NCBI GenBank assembly: GCA_964547525.1
Contig: CAZJOD010000091.1
Location: 1-15,516, forward strand
DNA from: CAZJOD01 sp964547525
Lineage (GTDB): Bacteria > Bacillota > Clostridia > JAAYHZ01
Reading direction: 5' to 3'
Length of the DNA: 15,516 nt
The notes under the pieces were generated by a model. It searched no databases, was not told the DNA's origin, and saw only the letters and a list, made by a program, of their open reading frames with translations. Shown in pieces: positions 1 through 6,399 of the stretch. The stretch's first letter is position 1. Every line of letters begins with the position of its first letter. Both the position numbers and the translations under genes were made by a program.

Positions 1-695
1 GATATAATCCGGTGGTTATAAAAGTCAAGGAGCTAATTGATAAAAAAGAGTTGGGAGATTGTTTTCAGGTATCCATATGGACAGAGCAGCATACTCAAAG
101 AGAAGCGGGTAGCTGGGTACATGACAAAGTTAAATTGGGTGGAGGACAATTGTTCAGTCACGGATGCCATTACATAGACTTGATGTTATGGTTTTTAGGC
201 AATCCCGTTAAAGGATACCATTTAGGTGGAAATTTCGGTACCGAATGGATGGAACGGGAAGGTACGAGTAATGTGGTGATGGAATTTGAAAACGGTGCCA
301 TGGGATATCATTTCGGTACTTGGGGAGCAAAAGGATCAAAACTAAAATACAGTATACATGCCCATTGCAGAAACGGAATGATTGAAGCCGATTTGGTCGG
401 CCGGAAAATTTATATCCACAGTAAGCTGTACGGAGAACAGTTTAATAAAAATGATGTCCAATTGGTCTTTGAAGATCCCGGAAGCGGAAAAAATACAAAC
501 GAAGAAAATAAACACTTTTTTGAATGTGTCAGAACCGGTAAAAGACCGAATACCGACGGACCGGAAAGTCTACAGGGTCTTAGAGTCATCTGGAGGTTAT
601 ATGACGCAGAAGAAAATAACAAGGTGGCCGATCTTAAGGGCTTAGGTCTGAATCAACCTTGGGATGACAGATGCCTGGATAAAAAAACTTTGTAA
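1..695 (+). CDS. Gfo/Idh/MocA family oxidoreductase, C-terminal part (5' truncated by window edge)
   Basis: The reading frame is open to the left edge (first full codon at base 3), so the gene begins outside the window. A GTG at base 12 is only an internal Val, because the preceding residues Tyr-Asn-Pro continue the family pattern. What is visible is the C-terminal alpha/beta domain that follows the Rossmann fold in Gfo/Idh/MocA dehydrogenases. The signature is GGGQLFSHGCHYIDLMLW, in which the His and the HxxD pair correspond to the catalytic/substrate region. The family uses NAD(P)(H) to oxidise or reduce sugars, inositols and their derivatives, normally in the cytoplasm. The N-terminal nucleotide-binding motif and EKP motif lie off-window, so cofactor and substrate cannot be judged. 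The gene is convergent with the translational GTPase gene, with only 10 bases between stop codons. Confidence 0.85.
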   Translation, partial: YNPVVIKVKELIDKKELGDCFQVSIWTEQHTQREAGSWVHDKVKLGGGQLFSHGCHYIDLMLWFLGNPVKGYHLGGNFGTEWMEREGTSNVVMEFENGAMGYHFGTWGAKGSKLKYSIHAHCRNGMIEADLVGRKIYIHSKLYGEQFNKNDVQLVFEDPGSGKNTNEENKHFFECVRTGKRPNTDGPESLQGLRVIWRLYDAEENNKVADLKGLGLNQPWDDRCLDKKTL

Positions 696-713
696 ACTCG
701 GTCGACTACAAAG
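681..713 (-). terminator. Candidate intrinsic terminator for the minus-strand operon
   Basis: CTTTGTA at 688-694 and TACAAAG at 707-713 form a perfect 7-bp inverted repeat with a 12-base loop. Reading the minus strand, the stem is followed by seven T (bases 681-687). The RPP-like gene's TAG lies across the stem boundary. The stem is A/U-rich and therefore weak, but the shape and position fit a rho-independent terminator for minus-strand transcripts. Reading the plus strand there is no T-run after the stem. The signal overlaps the last codons of the convergent oxidoreductase gene. Confidence 0.5.
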
Positions 714-2655
714 CGTTACGTACACTTAGAATATATTTTGCCCGATCGAGGGGATTTACTCCCCTCCTTTCACATATACCGCCCAATTCCGGAGAGCAGA
801 TTTGCCGTTTTAAAAACTTAGTCTTAATTATCCCTTTACCGTGAGTCAATATTCCGAATTCTACAGGAAAATTCATTGAAGTAGCCACCGGCATTTCACC
901 TGTGATTGAAAACAGGCCGTTAATTATACCGGGAGAATCAAAAATACATCTCATGTCCGTAAGCTTTTTTATTATTGCTCCTATACAAGTCTCCGGTCCT
1001 TTTATGTCAAAGTATAAAACGGGTTCGAGTAAATAAGTTCCGATATTATTCAAACCGTCCATTACAGCCATAGGCGTAGCAACAGTAAAATCCGGTGCTT
1101 TTGTATGTTCCGGATGATATTCGCCGTCTATCAATGTTATATCGATATCTGTCACTTTCCAACCGTATATTCCTTGGCTTAAAGCCATGGGTAGCGCTTC
1201 CTCGATTTGCTTTTGATATCTTGACAATATTACATCATGCCTTACAACCGAATGAAATATTACACCCGATCCTAACGCACCGGGTTTTATTAAAAACCTA
1301 ATAACCGCCCAACATGGTTTGGGCATGGTATAACTTACGAAACCCTCTCCCTCTTTTACAGGGGTTTCCATATATATAACAGCAGGAGAACCAAATTCCA
1401 CGTCAAGCCCAAAACGATGTTCCAGTATACTTTTTAAAATCTCTACTTGTATGGGACCGAAAATATCAATATTAAATTCCTTTTTATCAGAGATCCATAC
1501 AAGGTTCATTGCAGGATTCTCATCGTTCAAAGTTTGCAATGCAAATAACAGTTCATTAATTTTTCCGACATCCACAGGATATACCTTTACTCTCATTACA
1601 GGGACACCTGTGGATAATTCGGTTCTGTAACCGCCGCTTCCCTCCCCTATGGGTTCCTTGGATTTGATTCCGGAAATTCCGGATACGGCACCAATATCCC
1701 CGGGTGTAAGTTTATCTGTATCAATAAACCTTTCGCCGTTAAACATTTTTATTTGATTTACTTTAAAAATTTTATCATTTCCCGGGGAACGCACTTCCTG
1801 CCTTATACCCAAACGACCGTCATAAATTCTAACATAAGCCATTCTACCGAAGGTTTTATGGTTTTCAACTTTAAAGACCACAGCTGACAAGAGATTATTA
1901 ATATCTCCGATAGGTCCGGGTAAATAATTAATAATTCCTTCTATTAATTGAGGTATTCCTATTCCGTATAGAGCGGCTCCTGTATATATCGGGTATACAT
2001 CGGCTTTTTTAGTAAGATGATTTAGAGTTGTTGATACTTCTTTGAACCGGATGGTATCACCTTCTATGTATTTGTTTAAAAGTATGTCATCAAAATCACA
2101 TAATACATTTAAAATATCATCATGAACAGTCGGTTCCGATAATCTGTCAAAAAGTTGAAAGCTTCCGTTACTATCTTCGCAAACATTTTGCATAAGTATG
2201 ACTTTATCGGAAAAAGACTCTTTTAATTCTAAAACGGTCTTTTCAACCGAAGCACCTATTCGATCAATCTTATTAATAAATATAATTGTGGGTATTTTAA
2301 ACTTTTTTACCTCATCAAAGATGATTTGTGTGTGTGGTTGCACTCCCTCTACTGCAGATAATAAAATGATCGCTCCGTCTATTACTTTAAGAGCCGCTTC
2401 CACCTCGTGTGTAAAATCCAAATGCCCCGGCGTATCAATTAAATGAAATCGAACATTTCTATGCATGAACGTTACAGGACATGATTGCACAGATATTCCT
2501 CTTTTCTTTTCAATTTCCAACCGGTCGGTATGTGCAGTTCCCTCATCTACTCTTCCTTGTGCTTTGATAGCCTTGCAATAAAGAAGGATTGCCTCGGTTA
2601 AAGTTGTTTTTCCGGCATCAACATGAGCAAAGATTCCAAATGTTCTTATTTCCAT
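706..2655 (-). CDS. Translational GTPase of the ribosomal-protection (Tet(M)-like) / EF-G superfamily, divergent
   Basis: This is a 649-residue protein, the length of Tet(M)/Tet(O) (about 640) and shorter than EF-G (about 690). The GTPase motifs are all present: P-loop AHVDAGKT (10-17), RGIS switch I (52-55), DTPGH switch II (74-78, with catalytic His78) and NKID (128-131). The later domains follow ribosomal-protection proteins: YGWKVTDIDI, a domain IV loop with YHP at about 513-515 where Tet(M) has YSP, LLEPVLYFDI, and a C-terminal helix like NPLDRAKYILS. Such proteins bind the ribosome like EF-G, and the classical ones evict tetracycline. Whether this one does is unknown, since many clostridial relatives have no shown resistance role. 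The start is ATG at 2655 with AGGAAAG upstream. It overlaps the stop of the preceding oxidoreductase by one base, which suggests translational coupling. Confidence 0.88.
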   Translation of the reverse strand: MEIRTFGIFAHVDAGKTTLTEAILLYCKAIKAQGRVDEGTAHTDRLEIEKKRGISVQSCPVTFMHRNVRFHLIDTPGHLDFTHEVEAALKVIDGAIILLSAVEGVQPHTQIIFDEVKKFKIPTIIFINKIDRIGASVEKTVLELKESFSDKVILMQNVCEDSNGSFQLFDRLSEPTVHDDILNVLCDFDDILLNKYIEGDTIRFKEVSTTLNHLTKKADVYPIYTGAALYGIGIPQLIEGIINYLPGPIGDINNLLSAVVFKVENHKTFGRMAYVRIYDGRLGIRQEVRSPGNDKIFKVNQIKMFNGERFIDTDKLTPGDIGAVSGISGIKSKEPIGEGSGGYRTELSTGVPVMRVKVYPVDVGKINELLFALQTLNDENPAMNLVWISDKKEFNIDIFGPIQVEILKSILEHRFGLDVEFGSPAVIYMETPVKEGEGFVSYTMPKPCWAVIRFLIKPGALGSGVIFHSVVRHDVILSRYQKQIEEALPMALSQGIYGWKVTDIDITLIDGEYHPEHTKAPDFTVATPMAVMDGLNNIGTYLLEPVLYFDIKGPETCIGAIIKKLTDMRCIFDSPGIINGLFSITGEMPVATSMNFPVEFGILTHGKGIIKTKFLKRQICSPELGGICERRGVNPLDRAKYILSVRNAL

Positions 2656-3620
2656 TACGCTTTCCTGTGTACCGTTACGCCGGAATCCATCTCCAATGTC
2701 ATTTTTGTTGCAGCCAAAATATCTTCGTGGGATATAATACGTTTTTCACCTTTTATACCTTTAAGGAAATCCGTTGTAGGGTCACCGTCTACCTTTTCGC
2801 AAGTTACCTGTTCAAAGGGTTGATTATTAATACAAACCTTTAGAACATTTTCATCAATTATTGCCATTCCTTTCGATCCGGTTACAATGGTCTTGTAGCC
2901 CCCGGCACCGGAGCATTCAGGCATGAGCCAGCCGGTCTTAAAATATGCCGAAATACCGTCTTTGGATTTTAAGAAAACGTCGGCATAATCATAAAAACTC
3001 TCTTTTTCCGGCAAGACAGACTTTACTTTAATTCCGGTACATGATTCGATTTCAAAACCGGCGTTATACCAATTTAACAAATCCGTACAATGGATCAATA
3101 AATCGATTATAAGGCCTCCGTTTTGTTCACTTGAAAAATGCCACTCTTCCCTGGTGTCGGGATTTAGATTATGGGGGTTATGAAATCCATAAGACAATAC
3201 GGTTCCTAGTTGGTTTTGATCAAGTATTTTCTTTAATTGACAATATGCCGGTGAGAACCGCAGTGTCAGAAGCATCCCGATTTGGATTTTACCGTCTGAT
3301 ATGATTTTAGAAAGCCTGTCATATTGATCTTTTGAAACAACAGCAGGTTTATCTGCTATAACGTGCACCCCTTTATGATAACACATTTCAATAACATCAA
3401 TTTTAATATTGTTTACCGCGGAAGTACCGACTATCTCAATCCCTTGTTCCAATAAATATTCCGCTTTATCATATACAGGGATTTTATACTTATCTTTATA
3501 AATTTTTGTGCGGTTTAATATAGGATCATATATACCGACAAACTCGTGACCGTTTTTTATCATTGTATTGGCAAAACTTGTTATATGACCATGTGCAGCT
3601 CCAATAATTCCAAACTTCAT
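2655..3620 (-). CDS. Gfo/Idh/MocA family NAD(P)-dependent oxidoreductase
   Basis: This is a 321-residue cytoplasmic oxidoreductase. The N-terminal Rossmann motif is GIIGAAHGH (4-12). DKP (90-92) stands in for the usual EKP, with its catalytic/nicotinamide-site Lys. The C-terminal domain carries NGG, then D173, H177 and D180, the GGxxxDxxxHxxDL pattern of the family. The substrate is probably a sugar, polyol or cyclitol derivative but cannot be told from sequence. The frame is open 21 codons further upstream. I chose ATG 3620 because GGAGG lies 7 bases before it and the family N-terminus begins there; the longer version would also overlap the upstream gene. Its stop overlaps the GTPase start, and it follows the LURP-like gene by 43 bases, so it is probably in one operon with both. 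Confidence 0.9.
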   Translation of the reverse strand: MKFGIIGAAHGHITSFANTMIKNGHEFVGIYDPILNRTKIYKDKYKIPVYDKAEYLLEQGIEIVGTSAVNNIKIDVIEMCYHKGVHVIADKPAVVSKDQYDRLSKIISDGKIQIGMLLTLRFSPAYCQLKKILDQNQLGTVLSYGFHNPHNLNPDTREEWHFSSEQNGGLIIDLLIHCTDLLNWYNAGFEIESCTGIKVKSVLPEKESFYDYADVFLKSKDGISAYFKTGWLMPECSGAGGYKTIVTGSKGMAIIDENVLKVCINNQPFEQVTCEKVDGDPTTDFLKGIKGEKRIISHEDILAATKMTLEMDSGVTVHRKA

Positions 3621-3663
3621 GATTAACCTCCGTAAATAAATTAAACCATTAAGATGTTTCGTT

Positions 3664-4146
3664 TTAATTTCTCTTGCCATCATAAAGCGTCTGGTCTATA
3701 ACGATTATCAATGCCAATATAAACGCATGATCCAAATCATCCGAAATATCCACACCATAACTGTCTCTGAAAGAGAACCATTCTTTTGACACTCTTGCCA
3801 TAACCTTTCCGTTAACCGATATAGTGAACTCATGTGCGAATACATTACCTTGAATAATAATATTGCCATACCGGCTGGTAATGGAAAATGCAGGTTTAAA
3901 AAAAGTAAATTCTTTTCGCACTTTAGCTACTTCATTATTTTCGGAAAAAATATAATACTCCGGTAGAAACCTAAACAATTTTTGCTCTATATAAAACAAT
4001 TCCCGTCCTGCCATATCATAAAGCCTTAATTTGTTTCCAAAAGAAAATATTTGTCCTACAACATTATAACAATCGGTATTTAATTCATTTTTTATCGTAA
4101 ACTTATCTCCTAATGAAAATATCTTCTGTGATACCCTGTACTTCAT
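3664..4146 (-). CDS. LURP-one-related / YxjI-like (tubby-fold) protein
   Basis: This 160-residue protein has the character of the LURP-one-related/YxjI family: MKYRVSQKIFSLGDKFTIKN at the start, repeated beta-strand segments such as LRLYDMAGRELFYIEQK, and a C-terminal hydrophobic helix (AFILALIIVIDQTLYDG). The family has the tubby/scramblase-like beta-barrel fold around one buried helix. In bacteria its role is undefined, and membrane-lipid or small-ligand binding has been proposed. There is no signal peptide, and the single hydrophobic stretch near the end is more likely the central helix of the fold than a membrane anchor. The start is ATG with AAGGAAG 7 bases upstream. It lies between the repeat element and the oxidoreductase gene and is probably cotranscribed with its minus-strand neighbours. 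Confidence 0.75.
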   Translation of the reverse strand: MKYRVSQKIFSLGDKFTIKNELNTDCYNVVGQIFSFGNKLRLYDMAGRELFYIEQKLFRFLPEYYIFSENNEVAKVRKEFTFFKPAFSITSRYGNIIIQGNVFAHEFTISVNGKVMARVSKEWFSFRDSYGVDISDDLDHAFILALIIVIDQTLYDGKRN

Positions 4147-4185
4147 AATACACTTCCTTATTTATAAAATTTTTCTGATTATCGA

Positions 4186-4266
4186 TATTCGACACATCTC
4201 GGCCGCGTCGAGCGTCCCCGGGTCGGCGTACATTTTTAAAATCAAGTTTTAAAAATGTATCCTATT
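4186..4266 (+). repeat. Interspersed two-part palindromic intergenic repeat, copy 1
   Basis: The conserved core at 4199-4266 matches the unit ending at about 11594 with about 6 differences in 68 bases by eye; similarity weakens back to about 4186. Left half: a GC-rich segment (4199-4224) that can fold as an outer 6-bp stem around an inner 4-bp stem, with G-U pairs and one mismatch. Right half: a perfect 13-bp inverted repeat, TACATTTTTAAAA (4229-4241) and its complement (4247-4259), around TCAAG. The element lies between the amidohydrolase and LURP-like genes on the minus strand. The amidohydrolase TAA at 4249-4251 falls inside the right arm. The GC-rich half contrasts strongly with the surrounding A/T-rich DNA. 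It has no coding potential and no transposase, so it is REP- or MITE-like. The strand given is arbitrary and is the same for all copies. Confidence 0.8.
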
Positions 4267-5136
4267 TATGAGTTTAAGTGCATTGATCCTCGAAACTTTT
4301 TCATATGCGGTTTTTGATATTTTCCCGATATTCAATGCGTCATCGAGCCAAAATGACAACTTCATATCATTTTCGGGAGCACAAATATCCGTACCGAAAT
4401 ATAACCTGTCTTGATATTTTTCAATAAACGAATATCCGAATTCCGGATCTCTAGATACCGCATTGTAACCGCTTCCGGCCGACAGGTCACCATATAGATT
4501 GGGGTATAAGTCAAAAAGCTCTACCAACCTACCGGGATTTACTTTACCTACGGGATACCCGTTCCTATTTTCTTTAGTCAACCCGGACCCTATTTCAGCC
4601 CAGAAGGGCTGTGAATGGCCTATAAATTGCAAACCGGAGAATTTTTTTAAAACTTTTTCCAACCTTGGTAGCCCCGGGTCATCCACTATACCATAACAAC
4701 CTCCTATTTGAGGTCCTATGTGAAACAGTACAGGCATATCATTTTTCTCACAATGATAAAATAAATTTTCCATAAACGGGTCGTCGAAATATAAATTGGC
4801 ACAAACCTCTCCTACACCTTTAGCTCCTAGTTTCTTATATCCGGTTATAACCGGTGATAAATCCATCTTGGTATTATTACTGCCCATACGGGGATCTATA
4901 TTACAAAACCAATAAAACAAATCCGGATATTTTTGCACTATTCTGTACGCATCTTCGTTAGATTGCATGTGGCTTGCACATTCAAAATTTATTTCAGGTA
5001 ATATGACACCCTTTTCGATGCCCAGTCTTTCATACATTGCCTTCAATTCTTCCGGTGTTGCGAAGGTGGTATGGGTTCCCATACGCATAATCCCTTTTTT
5101 CATTATAGTATGTACATGTAAATCAATCTTTTTCAT
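4249..5136 (-). CDS. Amidohydrolase-family metal-dependent hydrolase, paralog A
   Basis: This 295-residue TIM-barrel protein is of the amidohydrolase-2 type (relatives include ACMSD-like decarboxylases and lactone hydrolases). The metal and catalytic positions are visible: HVH (H7, H9), HIGPQ (H139), GHSQPFW (H174) and GTDICAPEN (D250). The substrate is unknown. It is very similar along its length to the adjacent paralog B, but has short insertions around residues 15-25 and 49-58. AGGAGG stands 4 bases before one ATG (5139) and 7 before the next (5136). I chose 5136 because the spacing is better and paralog B starts with the same MKKID. The C-terminus is odd: the paralog ends NALRILEGK, whereas this one ends with RIHF and a stop encoded by the inserted repeat. 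Confidence 0.9.
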   Translation of the reverse strand: MKKIDLHVHTIMKKGIMRMGTHTTFATPEELKAMYERLGIEKGVILPEINFECASHMQSNEDAYRIVQKYPDLFYWFCNIDPRMGSNNTKMDLSPVITGYKKLGAKGVGEVCANLYFDDPFMENLFYHCEKNDMPVLFHIGPQIGGCYGIVDDPGLPRLEKVLKKFSGLQFIGHSQPFWAEIGSGLTKENRNGYPVGKVNPGRLVELFDLYPNLYGDLSAGSGYNAVSRDPEFGYSFIEKYQDRLYFGTDICAPENDMKLSFWLDDALNIGKISKTAYEKVSRINALKLINRIHF

Positions 5137-5210
5137 CATAAAACCTCCTGCTTTAAAAGCCGTTGAATAATAATTTTTCCAATCCTTTAAAAAGCGACTT
5201 GATAAAAATA

Positions 5211-6059
5211 TCACTTACCTTCCAAAATTCTCAAAGCATTTTTTCTGCATACCTTTTCATAGGTTTCCCGGGAAATCTTTTTATTATCCACAGCTTCGTC
5301 CAACCACTTTGACAGTTTCAACGTGTTATCCGGTGCACATATATCCGATCCGTACATAATTCTATCGGAAAATTCTTCTAAAAAGGCATATCCGAATTCC
5401 GGATCTCGTGCCATTGCGTTATAACCGCTTCCCGCCGACGGGGACAGATCCCCGTATAGATTAGAGTATTTTCTAAATAATTCTACCGTTTTACCCGGTT
5501 CAACCTTACCTTTTACATAAGAATTGCGATTACTTTCGTTAACATTGGTTCCGATTTCAGACCAAAAAGGCTGCGAATGACCTATTACGGTCAGCCCCGG
5601 ATACTTTGCCAGCATCTTCTCCAATCGAGGCAAACCCAAATCATCCACAAGTCCGTAACAGTTGCCAATTTGCGGACCTATGTGAAACAATAAAGGCATT
5701 CCTGTTTTTTCACAGTGATAAAAAAGATTATCTACAAAAGGATCATCAAAATATAGGTTGCATGTTACTTCTCCTACTCCTTTTGCACCTTTTGACTTGT
5801 AATATTCTAAAAAATATGACAAATCCGTATCCGGTCTGTTATTTCCCATTCTGGGATCAATATTACAAAACCAATAAAAACGGTCCGGATATCTTTCGAC
5901 AATATCCATAGCTTCCTCGTTTTGTTGTACCGAAGGAAGAATAACCGCTTTGTCTACACCTATTTTTTCATAAATTTCGAATAATTCTTCCGGTGTAGCC
6001 CGTTTCCAATGACCCATTCTTGTAGTCATAGTATGTACATGCATATCGATTTTTTTCAT
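5211..6059 (-). CDS. Amidohydrolase-family metal-dependent hydrolase, paralog B
   Basis: This is a 282-residue amidohydrolase-2 type TIM-barrel enzyme. The expected ligand set is present: HVH (H7, H9), FHIGPQ (H126), GHSQPFW (H161) and GSDICAPDN (D239). It also shares the distinctive FYWFCNIDPRMG block and the GVGEV..NLYFDDPF block with paralog A, 74 bases downstream, which points to a tandem duplication. Family members hydrolyse or decarboxylate small cyclic or carboxylated metabolites; the substrate here is unknown. I chose ATG 6059, preceded by GAGGTGAGG, over a GTG three codons upstream that lies inside the ribosome binding site. It is the first gene after the divergent intergenic region and probably heads the operon running to 706. 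Confidence 0.9.
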   Translation of the reverse strand: MKKIDMHVHTMTTRMGHWKRATPEELFEIYEKIGVDKAVILPSVQQNEEAMDIVERYPDRFYWFCNIDPRMGNNRPDTDLSYFLEYYKSKGAKGVGEVTCNLYFDDPFVDNLFYHCEKTGMPLLFHIGPQIGNCYGLVDDLGLPRLEKMLAKYPGLTVIGHSQPFWSEIGTNVNESNRNSYVKGKVEPGKTVELFRKYSNLYGDLSPSAGSGYNAMARDPEFGYAFLEEFSDRIMYGSDICAPDNTLKLSKWLDEAVDNKKISRETYEKVCRKNALRILEGK

Positions 6060-6083
6060 ATTCCTCACCTCATATGTAAAATG

Positions 6084-6117
6084 CGGTTCACAAAGGGGAA
6101 CCGACCTATAGACCTAT
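6084..6117 (-). promoter_or_regulatory. Palindrome plus direct repeat in the amidohydrolase 5' UTR
   Basis: CGGTTC (6084-6089) and GAACCG (6098-6103) form a perfect 6-bp inverted repeat with an 8-base spacer. Next to it, GACCTAT occurs twice at an 8-base period (6103-6109 and 6111-6117). Both lie between the proposed minus-strand transcription start and the ATG at 6059, so they could be an operator or an mRNA hairpin. No specific regulator is implied. Confidence 0.35.
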
Positions 6118-6119
6118 TC

Positions 6120-6145
6120 TTGTTAGGAACAAATACATTATATCA
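6120..6145 (-). promoter_or_regulatory. Extended -10 promoter with overlapping palindrome for the minus-strand operon
   Basis: On the minus strand, TGATATAAT (6137-6145) is a full extended -10 element (TGnTATAAT). No good -35 is visible, as is common with extended -10 promoters. Transcription would begin near 6130. There, TTGTT AGG AACAA (6120-6132) is a perfect 5-bp inverted repeat with a 3-base spacer, well placed for a repressor at the start site. Confidence 0.5.
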
Positions 6146-6178
6146 TAAATATTCCGCTTAATGCTTAACTGCAAACAT

Positions 6179-6199
6179 TGTGTTTAACTTAAATACACA
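6179..6199. promoter_or_regulatory. Imperfect palindrome between the two divergent promoters
   Basis: TGTGT at the left end and ACACA at the right flank a TTTAA-C-TTAAA core, giving a 21-base imperfect palindrome with a two-base asymmetry. It lies upstream of both candidate promoters, where an activator or shared regulator could bind. A/T-rich DNA produces such patterns by chance, so confidence is low. Confidence 0.25.
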
Positions 6200-6251
6200 T
6201 GAACCTTACATAATGTTAAATCATATAATATATTGAACCATAATATTTTTA

Positions 6252-6280
6252 TTGTCATATTCGCTTACAGGGTATATAAT
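6252..6280 (+). promoter_or_regulatory. Housekeeping-type promoter for the GlpA-like operon
   Basis: TTGTCA (6252-6257) and a perfect TATAAT (6275-6280) are separated by 17 bases, close to the primary-sigma consensus. Transcription would start near 6287, giving a leader of about 113 bases before the ATG at 6400. Confidence 0.65.
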
Positions 6281-6338
6281 GGTTATATAAACTAAATATT
6301 TGCATGGAGATTAGGAGATGCATCAAATTGCTTTGAAA

Positions 6339-6368
6339 ACCAAGGCATATTTGGTGTTTTTTATTTTT
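6339..6368 (+). terminator. Candidate leader attenuator (weak hairpin plus U-run)
   Basis: ACCAA (6339-6343) and TTGGT (6351-6355) form a 5-bp stem with a 7-base loop. Flanking AAA/TTT can extend it past a one-base bulge. A broken T-run follows (6357-6362, 6364-6368). It lies in the leader between promoter and first gene, about 30 bases before the ATG. In Bacillus the glpD leader carries a terminator overcome by the GlpP antiterminator with glycerol-3-phosphate. This site could work the same way, but the stem is weak and no glpP gene is in the window. Confidence 0.3.
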
Positions 6369-6399
6369 AATAATTTTATCTTGAACGGGGGACTTATAT

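Larger units (their letters stand above)
6060..6399. other. Divergent intergenic regulatory region (340 bp)
   Basis: No gene is evident in this A/T-rich stretch between the divergent amidohydrolase and oxidoreductase operons. It holds one likely promoter for each direction, several palindromes or repeats that could be operators, and a leader with a weak hairpin plus U-run before the + operon. A 30-codon open frame at 6318-6410 begins beside a GGAG and overlaps the first + gene. It may be a leader peptide or chance. Confidence 0.6.

Noticed and set aside
12..695. GTG at base 12 as the true start of the first gene
   Set aside because: The frame is open to the window edge, the preceding residues fit the family, and the Rossmann domain would be missing.
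706..2655. Calling the GTPase a tetracycline-resistance gene (tetM/tetO/tetW)
   Set aside because: It is clearly of the ribosomal-protection type but strongly diverged from Tet(M) as I recall it, with no leader peptide or transposon context. Resistance cannot be asserted from sequence.
2655..3683. Longer N-terminus for the minus-strand Gfo/Idh/MocA protein
   Set aside because: The extra 21 residues precede the Rossmann fold, overlap the LURP-like gene and lack a ribosome binding site, whereas ATG 3620 has GGAGG.
5606..5911. 101-codon open frame on + opposite amidohydrolase B
   Set aside because: Shadow of the conserved hydrolase on the other strand, with low-complexity Leu runs and no domain.
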